DNA from: Oasisia sp. SBJ-2009
Taxonomy: Eukaryota > Annelida > Polychaeta > Sabellida > Siboglinidae
Assembly: GCA_964017155.1 (NCBI GenBank)
Contig: OZ024867.1
Coordinates: 26,063,226-26,127,225 of the forward strand
Reading direction: 5' to 3'
Length of the DNA stretch: 64,000 nt
Position numbers and translations under genes: made by a program. Positions 42,861 through 53,336 of this stretch are shown in pieces; position 1 is the stretch's first letter, and each line of letters opens with the position of its first letter. The notes under the pieces are model-generated. The model saw only the letters and a program-made list of their open reading frames with translations. It searched no databases and was not told the DNA's origin.

Positions 42861-42978
42861 AGTGTCCCACAAGGATGTTTCCATCAAAAATGATCGTATC
42901 ATGTGTACTAATTTTTTTTAGGTCACAGCATCAGCCTTGGTTTCCACAGGGCACAGTTGTAATATGCCGTGACTCAAC

Positions 42979-43310
42979 ATGGGCAACAACGAGGAACAAG
43001 AACACACTGGAACAATCTCATATGTGAAACAGTGTGGAAGTCAGAGGCTTAATTGCAAGATTATATACCTGGGATGTTTCTGTGGTGGAGCCAGAGGTTT
43101 GCTTGGGGTGTTTATGTTGCACTACATTGATGGCATAGAACACCTCAGCAGCGTCGGGTCCATCCAAGTGAAAGTGTTGATATCCATGTTGTTAATTGGC
43201 GCCTTCTTTGTCATCATTTGCCTTGTGTGCATGCAGTACGTGGTTGACAAAAAGACAAAGTGCAGCATCAAAGCAATGATACTCGTTTTCGTTGCAACAA
43301 TGATCATTGA
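42979..43310 (+). pseudogene. Multi-pass membrane protein exon, copy A, 5' part
   Basis: The frame starts MGNNEEQEHTGTISYVKQCG and contains a hydrophobic segment VLISMLLIGAFFVIICLVC (about residues 66-84) and a second one AMILVFVATMIIDTAVAG (about 98-115). At the codons for Ile-Asp-Thr-Ala-Val a 20-bp minisatellite begins, and TGA follows at 43,348. Past the array, from about 43,726, the frame resumes with GGLAISYKAKVNGNAGNA, and SDYSLHYYEPALDSCV with a further hydrophobic AAIII.TSVALVMG end. So the exon looks like a tetraspan-type protein cut by the array. Family not recognised. Confidence 0.5.
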
Positions 43311-43748
43311 CACAGCTGTTGCAGGATTGACACAACTGTTGCAGGAATGAGACAGCAGCTGGAAGATTGACACAGCTGTTGGAGGATTGACACAGCTGTT
43401 GGAGGATTGACATAGCTGTTGGAGGATTGACACAGCTGTTGAAGGATTGACACAGCTGTTGGAGGATTGACACAGGTGTTGGAGGATTGACACAGCTGAT
43501 GGAGGATTGACACAGCTGTTGGAGGATTGACATAGCTGTTGGATGATTGACACAGCTGTTGGAGGATTGACACAGCTGTTGGAGGATTGACACAGCTGTT
43601 GGAGGATTGACACAGCTGTTGGAGGACTGACACAGCTTTTGGAGGATTGACACAGTTGATGGAGGATTAACACAGCTGTTGGAGGTTTGACACAGCTGTT
43701 GGAGGATTGACACAGGTGTTGGAGGATTGACACAGGTGTTGGAGGTCT
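43305..43748 (+). repeat. 20-bp minisatellite, copy A (about 22 units)
   Basis: The unit is ATTGACACAGCTGTTGGAGG and close variants. Distance from the first to the last ATTGAC is exactly 420 bp (21 x 20). The unit equals the exon's own codons for IDTAV plus two Gly. Minus-strand ORFs with NPPTAVSILQQLCQSS repeats are by-products. Confidence 0.97.
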
Positions 43749-43910
43749 TGCAATTAGCTACAAAGCAAAGGTCAACGGAAACGCTGGAAATGCATAGAAG
43801 GATGCACTGAACGAAAAGTTCTATGACTGGGACTATTCCTCAGACTACAGCTTACACTACTACGAACCTGCACTAGACTCATGCGTTGCGGCGATAATCA
43901 TCTGAACAAG
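43749..43910 (+). pseudogene. Multi-pass membrane protein exon, copy A, 3' part
   Basis: Reads on from the last array unit: LAISYKAKVNGNAGNA, TAG, KDALNEKFYDWDYSSDYSLH, a stop near the end (TGA within the III.TSVAL segment), then hydrophobic ALVMG. The TAG after GNA is shared by copy B at 48.45 kb. Confidence 0.5.
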
Positions 43911-44200
43911 TGTCGCTCTTGTCATGGGTGTACAGTCGACAACAAGTGCGACACTTGTGCACAGTGGACTGATAAAGTATGGGCTGGGATAGTGGAACGT
44001 TCCCAAGCCCGACTTAACAGAAAACGCCACGTCGTCTCCGAGACACAGGCGTCTGACAACCCGTCAACAACACTGATGCCTGCGCTGAGAGATGCGCACA
44101 GCCACAAGTGGGCTTGCCTACAGATATGTACCTTATCTAGCGACAGCTTACTATCATTTTATTGTGTATTGACAACTGTAGGCCCTATATGATTCACCAA
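43895..44200 (+). pseudogene. Cys-rich gag-like retroelement fragment, copy 1
   Basis: Frame NKCRSCHGCTVDNKCDTCAQ, WTDKVWAGIVERSQARLNRK, ETQASDNPSTTLMPALRDAH. A Cys-rich start followed by a W-x-D-x-x-W helix is seen in N-terminal ORFs of some DIRS/Ty3-like invertebrate elements; the exact family is not recognised. It overlaps the end of the membrane-protein frame. A second copy with one base lost lies at 48,556-49,034. Confidence 0.4.
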
Positions 44201-44744
44201 TGTTTTTATTACTGTCATTTTATGTGTGACTGAAGAAAAATTTCCGTTTTTAAATGGACAATAAAGGTTTTTGAATCTTTGAATCTTGAATCTGAATCTT
44301 TCTTGGGTTCGTTCCCGTGCCATCCCTGGATATCGTCCAGAACCATAACCATAAGTCCATGTTGGAAGAAATTGTTAACCTTCTCCGCAAACAGCAGGTA
44401 TTACCAACCGTCGTAAATAGCGCAACTATTTAATCTATTAAATGAATGTCACTGTCAGTTTGTATTAATGTTTTGCCCACAAGATGGCACCACGCTATAA
44501 TTGATTTCCCACTGATACATGAATGGTGATCATGGACCAAAACCCAACAGGTTTTTGTGCAGGATCAAATTTTTCCGGTCCAAATAATCCTGGTTGCTGT
44601 CAGTGCACATGCCCATGCGTATGCACACGCACACGCAAACCTTAGTTTGGGCAAAATTAACCTAGATTATTAGCATTCTGTACCACTTTGCCCATCATTT
44701 TTCTAGGGGAATGCTGCATATAATACAATATTGTATGACTTAAG

Positions 44745-45000
44745 GTGTGTTCACACTGTTCAATCTGCTTTGAACGTTGAAAGCAGTTTGGTTGAAGAGA
44801 CCAAACTGCCTAGTTTGAACACAGGATTGAACGCAAGCAGTGTCGAATTCAACGGTTGCTTTCGACGTTGAAAGGAATAGAACATGTTCTATCTTTTTTC
44901 AAGATTGTTTTCAACCAGCGTCTTTTTAAATTAAGTGAACCAATCAAAATCATGCAATTCCAAGGATTATTAACCCACAATAGCATTGCTGAAGTTAAGC
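44745..45000. repeat. Dispersed repeat, copy 1 (TTCACACTG-type transposon end)
   Basis: AAGGTGTGTTCACACTGTTC, then GAACGTTGAAAGCAGTTTGG and a TTGAAAGGAATAGAACATGT block. Homologous to 49,108-49,290 and 53,352-53,600. A start like GGTGYRTTCACACTG is common for hAT/Harbinger termini; superfamily unproven. Confidence 0.65.
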
Positions 45001-45450
45001 GATGAGCACACAGCAGCATTTATAGAATGTTTCCACGGTTTTAACTATTTGTGGAACATTTCACTCGAGTCATATCACAAGAAAGAAGTAAAAAGAGCTG
45101 TTCTTTGATCCACTGCGCTTCGAATGGACGCGAACCATGAGAAGGAAATGACAGGTGAGTTACAAATGTGACAGTATCTGGTGAACTTACAGTTAACTCG
45201 TCTGAATTATTAGTGCCTTTTTGAAATGGTTTTACCACCTTTTTAATGTGTATATGTTTGTAAATAAATACTCCGGTAATTCACGTGGTAATAAAAGTAT
45301 TTTGAATTGCAAATTTATGTTGGTAACTATTTGTGTTGTTCCATATTTATTTTCCTGATAAAATGAAAGTGAGCAACAGGCATATTAATTGGATGGAATT
45401 CATCATGTGATCACAACCTGCGAACATATGAAACCACTACGCATATCAAT

Positions 45451-45887
45451 GTGGCTCCAGTGAAGCCGTGTACAAAGCCAGAAGAAGAAATAAGCATTGA
45501 AGTTTATGCAGGGTGGGTTTCCGATCTGACCTGGATCAGCCGTAGCGACAGAGGAGTGTCACACGCTTTTAGCTGTGTATTCAATTCGTATTTCAGTGTT
45601 GCCGTGGGTGAAAAACATGACGCCTTTCGCCATGTTACAAGATCTCAGCACGGGGCTCTCAATCAAGCGGCCCAGAGAAACGACTGAAAGACATCGTTTT
45701 TTGTTAACCCGAAGGACCAGGAGATAACAAAGTGTGTCATTGTCACCGAGACTTTGTTCGCCAACGTGGTCGCTGAACACAACCTTTTCTTTCGGCTCGC
45801 GGATCACTTCATGAAAGTCGTGAAGAAGATGTTCCTCGATAGCGAAATGGCAAAAAGATCTCCTGCGGGTGTCAAAAAACTACAGTG
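45451..45887 (+). pseudogene. ZNF862-like N-terminal zinc-finger region, copy 1
   Basis: MAPVKPCTKPEEEISIEVY, GWVSDLTWISRSDRGVSHAF, SCVFNSYFSVAVGEKHDAF with His (CxxC replaced by C-V-F-N), a TGA near 45,685, then VTETLFANVVAEHNLFFRLA, HFMKVVKKMFLDSEMAKRSP and a stop. In the family this is a BED/TTF-like zinc finger (C..C...F.V..GG..D..RH) preceding the hAT-like domain seen at 5.1 kb. The second Cys of the finger is lost (F-N in place of V-C-N as in the 53.9 kb copy). Nonsense codon plus lost ligand mark a pseudogene. Confidence 0.65.
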
Positions 45888-46629
45888 ATCGTCAAGAGTG
45901 CTACCGGTCTCCGACAAATATTGTTGTGTTTAGTAACTTAAAAGCACTTGTCTTAAGTACAAATCAATATCTAGATAGTATAGCACACAAAGAACCGGAC
46001 AACAGAAACTTGAAAAATAAATGATGAATTCAGCTACATAAACATTTGCATCTAAATCTGAGATCAAAATTTGTATTTCTCGCCTTCTCGGCCACGCCCA
46101 ACCTGGACGTAAACAAACAATTAGGTTATCGACTGCACCATACTTAACGCTAATTACCTCGCAGGCGATCGAGATCACATAGCAAACACCTACCCCCGCA
46201 TCTCACAGTAACGTAATATTGACAACGTACCCATCCCTTTTACTAACCAGGCTTTTACCAACGCTGAACTACATGATCTAGAGTCCCCCTAGATCGCTAC
46301 AACTGCGACCTCAAAGCCCGTCTTATCCTGCACAACTCAGTGTCATCCCTGCACCCCCACGCCGCTTGAACGCTCTCTTATAGACACTTGAATCCTACAT
46401 AAATGTTTTAGCCGCCTGCTATAACTGGATTTTACATAGCTTAGCTTTTAACACATTTGTTTACCTTATTTATTATATATATTTTTTCTCATCAGTGTCG
46501 TTACTTAAATTTTTAATTTACCTTCAATTTACTTCTGATTAATAATTAATTGTATTTACTTTTGCTTTTAAAACAAATATAACTACCCAGGGGGGTAGTT
46601 GTTTTCTACACTCACAATACAATTACATA
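45888..46629. other. No recognisable gene
   Basis: No ORF with a motif. Pyrimidine-rich and AT-rich intron-like sequence. Confidence 0.5.
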
Positions 46630-46645
46630 ATTATCTTTTTTTAAT

Positions 46646-46975
46646 ATGGACCGAAGTAAACGGAATATTAGCCAACTAAACGTTAATATGCAGTCAATCT
46701 GTTCAAAAAAAATCAAATTTCAGCTCATGATAGAGGACACAAAACCTGACGTCATAGTTGCATGTGAAACATGGCTGAAGCCTGCCGTCAGCTGCAGTTA
46801 ATTCATACCATCCAGATATGACCCTCCTTTCAGGAAATATCTGGCTGATGGCTATGGAGGGGTCATGACTGCTATCAAGACTGGACTAACCGCGGAACAG
46901 TTAATGATACCGATGCCACGCGAGTTGGTTGCTGTAAAACTCAAAACCTCAACCATTGCTCTCATTGTAATTGGT
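46646..46975 (+). pseudogene. LINE ORF2 N-terminal fragment (AP-endonuclease)
   Basis: MDRSKRNISQLNVNMQSICS, KPDVIVACETWLKPAVS, a TAA where Glu is expected, FIPSRYDPPFRKYLADGYGG and TAIKTGL...ELVAVKLKTS. The order N.n..S, PD.....ETWL, DGYGGV and vkl is that of the AP-endonuclease of non-LTR retrotransposons. It breaks off at 46,975 where the second membrane-exon/minisatellite block begins. Confidence 0.75.
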
Positions 46976-47012
46976 ATTGATTCTCGTTTTTGCTGCAACA
47001 ATGATCATTGAC
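46976..47012 (+). pseudogene. Membrane protein exon, copy B, short 5' remnant
   Basis: TTGATTCTCGTTTTTGCTGC followed by AACAATGATCATTGA corresponds to the end of the second hydrophobic segment in copy A (ILVF.A.MIID). The rest of the 5' part is missing, replaced by LINE sequence. Confidence 0.55.
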
Positions 47013-48405
47013 CAGCTGATGTAGGATTGACACAGCTGATGGAGGATTGACACAGCTGTTGGAGGATTGACACAACTGATGGAGGATTGACACAGCTGAT
47101 GGAGGATTGACACAGCTGATGGAGGATTGACACAGCTGATGAAGGATTGACACAGCTGATGGAGGATTGACACAGCTGTTGGAGGATTGACACAACTCTT
47201 AGAGGATTGACACAGCTGTTGGAGGATTGACACAGCTGTTGGAGGATTGACACAGCTGTTGGAGGATTGACACAGCTGTTGGAGGATTGACACAGCTGTT
47301 GGAGGATTGACACACCTGTTGGAGGATTGACACAGCTGATGGAGGATTGGCACAGCTGTTGGAGGATTGACACAGCTGTTGGAGGATTGACACAGCTGTT
47401 GGAGGATTGACACAGCTGTTGGAGGATTGACACAACTCTTAGAGGATTGACACAGCTGTTGGAGGATTGACACAGCTGTTGGAGGATTGACACAGCTGAT
47501 GGAGGATTGACACAGCTGATGGAGGATTGACACAGCTGTTGGAGGATTGACACAGCTGTTGGAGGATTGACACAGCTGTTGGAGGATTGACACACCTGTT
47601 GGAGGATTGACACAGCTGATGGAGGATTGGCACAGCTGTTGGAGGATTGACATAGCTGTTGGAGGATTGACACAGCTGATGGAGGATTGACACAGCTGTT
47701 GGAGGATTGACACAGCTGACAGAGGATTGACACAGCTGACAGAGGATTGACACAGCTGTTGGAGGATTGACACAGCTGATGGAGGATTGACACAGCTGAT
47801 GGAGGATTGACACAGCTGATGGAGGATTGACACAGCTGTTGGAGGATTGACACAGCTGTTGGAGGATTGACACAGCTGTTGGAGGATTGACACAGCTGTT
47901 GGAGGATTGACACAGCTGTTGGAGGATTGACACAGCTGTTGGAGGATTGACACACCTGTTGGAGGATTGACACAGCTGATGGAGGATTGGCACAGCTGTT
48001 GGAGGATTGACACAGCTGTTGGAGGATTGACACAGCTGATGGAGGATTGACACAGCTGTTGGAGGATTGACACAGCTGTTGGAGGATTGCCACAGCTGTT
48101 GGAGGATTGACACATCTGTTGGAGGATTGACACAGCTGATGGAGGATTGACACAGCTGTTGGAGGATTGACACAGCTGTTGGAGGATTGACACAGCTGTC
48201 GGAGGATTGACACAGCTGTCGGAGGATTGACACAGCTGTCGGAGGATTGACACAGCTGACAGAGGATTGACACAGCTGACAGAGGATTGACACAGCTGAT
48301 GGAGGATTGACACAGCTGATGGAGGATTGACACAGCTGATGGAGGATTGACACAGCTGTTGGAGGATTGACACAGCTGTTGGAGGATTGACACAGCTGTT
48401 CGAAG
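47007..48405 (+). repeat. 20-bp minisatellite, copy B (about 69 units)
   Basis: The same 20-bp unit as 43,305-43,748, with GCTGAT, GCTGTT, GCTGAC and GCTGTC variants. A block GACACACCTGTTGGAGG..GGATTGGCACAGC recurs around 47,310-47,360, 47,590-47,640 and 47,950-48,000, showing higher-order duplication of about 280-360 bp. The overlapping minus ORFs of 324-474 codons are frame-cycling by-products. Confidence 0.97.
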
Positions 48406-48590
48406 TCTTGCAATTAGCTACAAAGCAAATATCAAAGGAAACGTTCCAAATGCATAGAAGGATGCTCTGACGGAAAAGTTCTACGATTGGGGCAATTCCT
48501 CAGACTACAGCTTACACTACTATGGACCTGCACTATACCCGTGCGCGGCGGCGATAATCATCCAAACAAGTGTTGCTCTTGTCATGTTGT
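48406..48590 (+). pseudogene. Membrane protein exon, copy B, 3' part
   Basis: LAISYKANIKGNVPNA, the same TAG as copy A, KDALTEKFYDWGNSSDYSLH, YYGPALYPCAAAIIIQTSVA. The TGA found in copy A within the last hydrophobic segment is a sense codon (CAA) here. Confidence 0.5.
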
Positions 48591-49034
48591 ACAGTCAACA
48601 ACAACTGCGACACTTGTTCACAGTGGACTGATAAAGTATGGGCTGGCATAGTGGAACGTTCCCAAGCCCGTCTTAACAAAAAACAACACGCTGTCTGAGA
48701 GACGCAGGCGTCTGACAACCCATCAACAACGCTGAAGTCCGCGCTGAGAGATGTGCACAGTCACAAGTGGGCTCACCTACAGACATGTGCCATATCTAGC
48801 GACAGCTTTCTTGGGTTCGTTCCAGTGCCATCCCCTGATATAGTCCAGGACCGTAACCGTGAGTCCATGTTGGAAGAAACTGTTAACCTTCTCCGCGAAC
48901 AGCAGGTATTACCAACCGTCTTAAATAGCGTGACTATTAAAACTATTAAATTAATGTCACTGTCAGTTTATATGAATGTTTTGCTCACAAGATGGCACCA
49001 CCATAGAATTGATTTCCCACTGATGTATACATGA
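48556..49034 (+). pseudogene. Cys-rich gag-like retroelement fragment, copy 2
   Basis: After a single-base loss in the CATGTTGTAC tract the frame reads NCDTCSQWTDKVWAGIVERS, TQASDNPSTTLKSALRDVH, then a part lost from copy 1's ORF: FVPVPSPDIVQDRNRESMLE and ETVNLLREQQVLPTVLN. One nonsense codon. The helical LEETVNLLREQ end suggests a coiled coil. Confidence 0.4.
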
Positions 49035-49104
49035 ATGGTGATCATGGACCAAAACCCACCAGGTTTTTATGCAGGATCAAATTGTTTGCGGTCCAAATAA
49101 TCCT

Positions 49105-49300
49105 CCAATGTTGAAAGCATTTGGTTGAAGAGACCAAATTGCCTAGCGTGAACACGGGATTGAAAGCAAGCAGCGTCTAATTTGACAGTTGCTTTCGACG
49201 TTGAAAGGAATACAACATGTTCTATCTTTTTTCAAGATTGCTTTCAACCAGCCTCTTTTAGAATTAAGTGGACCAATCAAAATCACGCAGTTCCAATGAT
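49105..49300. repeat. Dispersed repeat, copy 2
   Basis: Homologous to 44,745-45,000 but lacking its TTCACACTG end: starts in ATGTTGAAAGCATTTGGTTG and includes TTGAAAGGAATACAACATGT. Confidence 0.65.
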
Positions 49301-50439
49301 TATGAAGTTACGCAATGAGCATCAAATTTGGCACACTGTTTTGGATATTGGCAAGTAAACATTAGGACATACAGTTTGCAACATTGAGGATGTAATGTTA
49401 ATGTGCAATATTCCAGTGAATCACTGTTTGTGATTTGTTGATTCATTCTGAATTTTCTTTGTAGTGAAAGTTTGAACAATAAAAGTATTAATATACTATT
49501 AGTATTATGTTTCTTCATTTCTAGATGTTAGAGGTATTTCATTTCAGAATGCAGTGAAGCTTCCAAATATTCTGTTTACTAGGAAGCAAGTTTTTAATTC
49601 AGAAGCTCCCAGTTTATTTAAATATAAATAATAAAATAAATCTGATTTAAGTTAAAAAATACGCTTTAAATAATAAATCCCCTTTTTTATTAATAAAAAA
49701 ATCCCCTTTTCTATTAATTAAAATGTCCCAATTTTGTAAAACCCTGACCACTGGGATATAAAATTTCACTAAAATGTGAAACAAGTATTTAGCTAGTGAC
49801 ACCAACAGATTTTCTTTTTAAATTGTACTTATTGGTGTGCAATCATATGTGAAAAAAAGAAAACGTATCAACTTTATAAGCTTGACAAATACTGCAAAGC
49901 AGCAGGTAAAACCAAATGTCACATGTAATGATGAAGACTGGATTTCAGTAAAGGTTTTGATGTTTTTTAACCTAGGATTACCCTCGAAGAATTCGACCCA
50001 TGCTGGACAACCTACTGCAATGAAGCAAAAGAAACGAAAGTTACGAAAGAAACATGAATACCAGATGCAATACTCAGGTAATGTTCACAGGGTAGTAGCC
50101 AGGCTAAGCCAGCAGTTGGTTCTATAAGTGATGGTTTTTTTTACATCCAACTTACCCTTGGTGTTTAATTGGCTCATTCTGAAGGCCCAAAAACTGTTTT
50201 TTTTATAATAAAAACTAAGCAATTGTAGCTATTGTCACATAGCCTTAATAATGAGTTAACATGATGTCACGTGTGTATTTTAGTCCATTTCACATCATAA
50301 AACACATTTCAAGTTTCTCAACTGGCTTAGCAGTTAACATCCATGTGTCCACCAAAAATGTGTGACTGGCAAAAATGTTATCCTACCTAAGGCCCTAATC
50401 CTGCATAAAGCCTTGAACTAAGGTATACAGTTGATTATA
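49301..50439. other. No recognisable gene
   Basis: AT-rich. A basic 96-codon plus ORF at 49,837-50,127 (KQKKRKLRKKHEY) has no identifiable domain and was not called. Confidence 0.5.
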
Positions 50440-50912
50440 AGCAATTAAATGTGTAAACTATTAAAGACACTTTTCCACTGCCTTTGATCAAAGAATGTAC
50501 CGATAACTTGGCAGATAACCTGTGGTTTCACACACTACACCCTGCAAGTGGCTATTGGCAAATCATGGTAGATGAACACGACAGTCATAAGACAGCATTC
50601 CTTACCAAATACAGTCTCTTTGAACATATCAGAATGGCCCAGGGATTATGCAATGCACCTGCCACATTCCAAAGGGTTATGATTCTTGTCCTACTCTGTC
50701 TCGCATGCAACAAGATACACCCTGTACTGGTATACCTAGATGGCGTAATTGTATTAGGAAGGAGCTTTGAGAAGTCCCTCGAAAACTTAGAAGTCTTTCT
50801 CTACAGATTTGAGGTGAACAGTTTAAAACTGAAAACAAAAACACATTATTTGTTAAGCAGAGATTTGCCTCCTTGGATGTATAATGACCCACGAGGGTGT
50901 TTCCATCACTAA
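50440..50912 (+). pseudogene. Ty3-type reverse transcriptase relic, copy 2
   Basis: VDYKQLNV, TAA, TIKDTFPLPLIKECTDNLA, FHTLHPASGYWQIMVDEHDS, KTAFLTKYSLFEHIRMAQGL, CNAPATFQRVMILVLL, HPVLVYLDGVIVLGRSFE and FEVNSLKLK. This is the finger and palm of a Ty3/gypsy RT with the catalytic YLDD changed to YLDG. The frame is open from 50,484 to 50,912. Protease, RNase H, integrase and LTRs were not found. Confidence 0.88.
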
Positions 50913-51339
50913 TGACCATATCATGAGTGTACTAAACTAGCCACGACCAATGAATGCATTGCAAGTGAGTAAGTTCACAACTACGTGGGGAATTTATTCA
51001 GGGATTATCTGAAAAAACGAAATATTGAAGAAACCAAAAGAACCATTTGAATGGACTGATTCGTGTGAAACTAACTTTAGGTATGAGATTAGATTTCATA
51101 CTGATCTTTACGCGAGGTGGCAGCACTACTGATACTGGTCGCCCTGTAGTAGGAAGACGGACTTTAACCAGTTCAAGGTCCATATGTTAATTAGGCATCG
51201 GAGATTAATTCAGCCAATCAGCGGGACCCAGTCCAGTGCGGACTTCATGACGCCATTGACTGACTTACCGCAGGAGGCCATCCCCTTCTGCGCTCCTGGC
51301 AGAACAGCTTCTGGTCAGGTAGATGGCGCCACTGTGCCT
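50913..51339. other. No recognisable gene
   Basis: Mixed short frames, including DWPSSRSI-type chance ORFs. A ZFTPLTDLPQEA-like frame at 51,184-51,372 may belong to the gag-like fragment that follows. Confidence 0.35.
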
Positions 51340-51715
51340 CCATGGCCTATGATGCAGGGGCTGGGGCCGTGATAGACGGCCTCTCACAAAAAAAGCGGGA
51401 GAGAGTTTGGGTATTTACAACAGCCGCAGCCTCCATCCGTGCCCATGTACCAGCCAATGTTCGAGGTAAAGTATGGGCCGGAGAGTATGTTGAAATGTCG
51501 TCCTTGTTGCCTGGTTTCAGATCCAGCAAACCAAATCTCTCGCTGGGCGTGCATCAACAGGGGACAATGGTCCGTCCGTGGTGTGTGTCCGCCCTAAGGC
51601 CAAACCTGAGATTAGGAATTTTCCACAGTGGGTGAAAGCATTTCATATTTTTATGTCTTTGTATCTATCACAGCCAATTCACTTCCCCGAGGGCCCTGCA
51701 CTGCTGAAATACGTC
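51340..51715 (+). pseudogene. DIRS/gag-like structural ORF fragment
   Basis: AHVPANVRGKVWAGEYVEMS, SLLPGF and, after a frameshift near 51,575, VCVRPKAKPEIRN, FPQWVKAFHIFMSLYLSQPI and FPEGPALLKYVDTI. The order VP..v..ki..GEyv.ms.LLP, then W..AF.ifm..y, then a.LlkYvd.I, is shared by N-terminal ORFs of invertebrate DIRS/Ngaro-like elements. Family assignment from memory. Confidence 0.5.
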
Positions 51716-51744
51716 GACACAATCATTTGTCCCTGCCTCAGCCC

Positions 51745-51886
51745 AGTCTACTGCATGGAAATGGTTAATGGTGTCGGTATGGCTGGGAAGACTGCAAACC
51801 AGATTGAGAAGAAGTGGTTGGATCACAAAAGCCATATGCTGACAGCAATACAGAAATGAAATGCGTAAGACAGGTAAAATAAAGTA
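51745..51886 (+). pseudogene. Myb/SANT-like (NAIF1/Harbinger-type) exon
   Basis: MVNGVGMAGKTANQIEKKWL with DHKSH is the third-helix region (G.agkT..QI.kKW.d.K) of a Myb/SANT-like DNA-binding domain. Then, one base out of frame, RNEMRKTG at a GT donor (ACAG|GTAAAA near 51,886). The next exon at 52,943 continues GGPPQPPLT in matching phase, giving the RKTGGGP linker typical of this family. The single-base shift between the two parts suggests decay or an assembly error. Confidence 0.65.
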
Positions 51887-52039
51887 AACAGATATAATTA
51901 CCTTGCTTTGCTAGAGAAATGTGTGTGATTTTTATCATGACATGAAAAGTGTAATGTACTTATGAATGGTAATTGTGGAAATATATTTGTAATGTCATAG
52001 TAATAATTAATCCTTAAGTAGAAAGTAATGAATGTGTAT

Positions 52040-52776
52040 AATAATATGTATGTATGGATGGACCTGCTATTAGACAAGCTGCAGAGAGGACAAAATGAAG
52101 CAGCTCGAGTTGTGATGAAAGCTAGTCGTTACGACCACGTAACACCAATTTTAGAGACTCTCCATTGGCTCCCCGTGCGATATCGCATTCAGTATAAGAT
52201 CATACTAACAACGTACAAAGCCAGTCATCTACTTGCGCCTAGCTACCTCTCCGATCTGCTCAAGTTCTACCAGCCAATCAGAACACTGCGGTCGTCATCA
52301 GAGTCCCTACTGATTGTAAACAGGGCACATCTCCGCCAGTTCGGTGATCGAGCGTTCTGCATCGCTGCTCCTCACTTATGGAACGATCTACCACGCAATA
52401 TGCGAACATATGATTCGTTATACCAGTTCAAAAGACTCCTTAAAACTTATTTATTCAAAAGAGCTTTTTACTCATGAACACTTAACACTGACGGACGTTT
52501 TAAGTTTTTAGGATTTACTTATTTATTTATTTATTATTCAGAGCCGTTTTTATTATTTTTACAATCATAATATGTACTATTATTATTATTATAAGTATTT
52601 TTTTTATTATTATTAGCATGTGTATTTTTATGATAATTTATTTCGATATTTGATGCCATGTTTTATGATTTTTTACTTTTAGTTTCTTTCTATGATATGT
52701 TGTAACAGCGCCTTCGAACATGGTAACTTGGATTTATGGCGCTATATAAATGCTTTTATTATTATTATTATTATGT
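52040..52776 (+). mobile_element. 3' end of a CR1/L2-type LINE in the intron
   Basis: The frame 52,073-52,477 reads DKLQRGQNEAARVVMKASR, HVTPILETLHWLPVRYRI, KIILTTYKASHLLAPSYLSD, FGDRAFCIAAPHLWNDLP and FKRLLKTYLF, the conserved C-terminal end of CR1/L2-clade reverse transcriptases. It is followed by an AT-rich 3' UTR ending TGGCGCTATATAAATGCTTT and (ATT)n, the usual tail of these elements. 5'-truncated as is normal for LINE insertion. It lies between the two Myb-like exons. Confidence 0.92.
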
Positions 52777-52942
52777 GTGTGGCATCTACATTCAAGCAAT
52801 TTTTGGTAACAGTAATAAATGTTTCAACCTCATATGTTGTGATATCACAAATGAATGATAATATTGAGAAATTATTAATCTTCAATTATGTAATAACATG
52901 CAGTAGGTGTTATTTGTTAAGTAATCATTAAACTGACATTTA

Positions 52943-53061
52943 GGAGGAGGACCCCCACAACCACCTCTAACGAAAATGGAGGAGATGGTGGAGGAAATTG
53001 TGGGCATTGGGAACAGTGTCATAAGTGGAATTGTTGGTGGTGTTGACACCAGCAGTGTACA
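52943..53061 (+). other. Myb/SANT-like gene, second exon
   Basis: Acceptor CATTTAG, then GGPPQPPLTKMEEMVEEIVG, IGNSVISGIVGGVDTSSVQ and a consensus donor (TACA|GTGAGT). The GGGP..PLT..EE linker and the G.GGVD end match NAIF1-like/Harbinger Myb proteins. The frame is open and undamaged. Confidence 0.65.
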
Positions 53062-53336
53062 GTGAGTGTTCTTCTCATGTGCAAACATACTGGAAATTAA
53101 TTGTTGTATTGGACATCAGTTATTAAATATTACATTACACAATGTAACATATGATAGTTGTAAGGCATACATTTGAGAATGTCATTGTTATCACAAAGGT
53201 ACACATACTATCAGTACAAATAATTCACTTTGTGCTTTGGTAGCACATCATATTACATAGTTTATTATAAGTATACTCAATAATTAATTTGTTTAGTAAA
53301 ATTGGATATTATTAAAAAATATTGTTTTTAATTGGC

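Noticed and set aside
46949..48413. Minus-strand ORFs of 324-474 codons with NPPTAVSILQQLCQSS repeats
   Set aside because: Antisense of the 20-bp minisatellite, with all three frames open. The informative strand is plus, where the flanks are coding.
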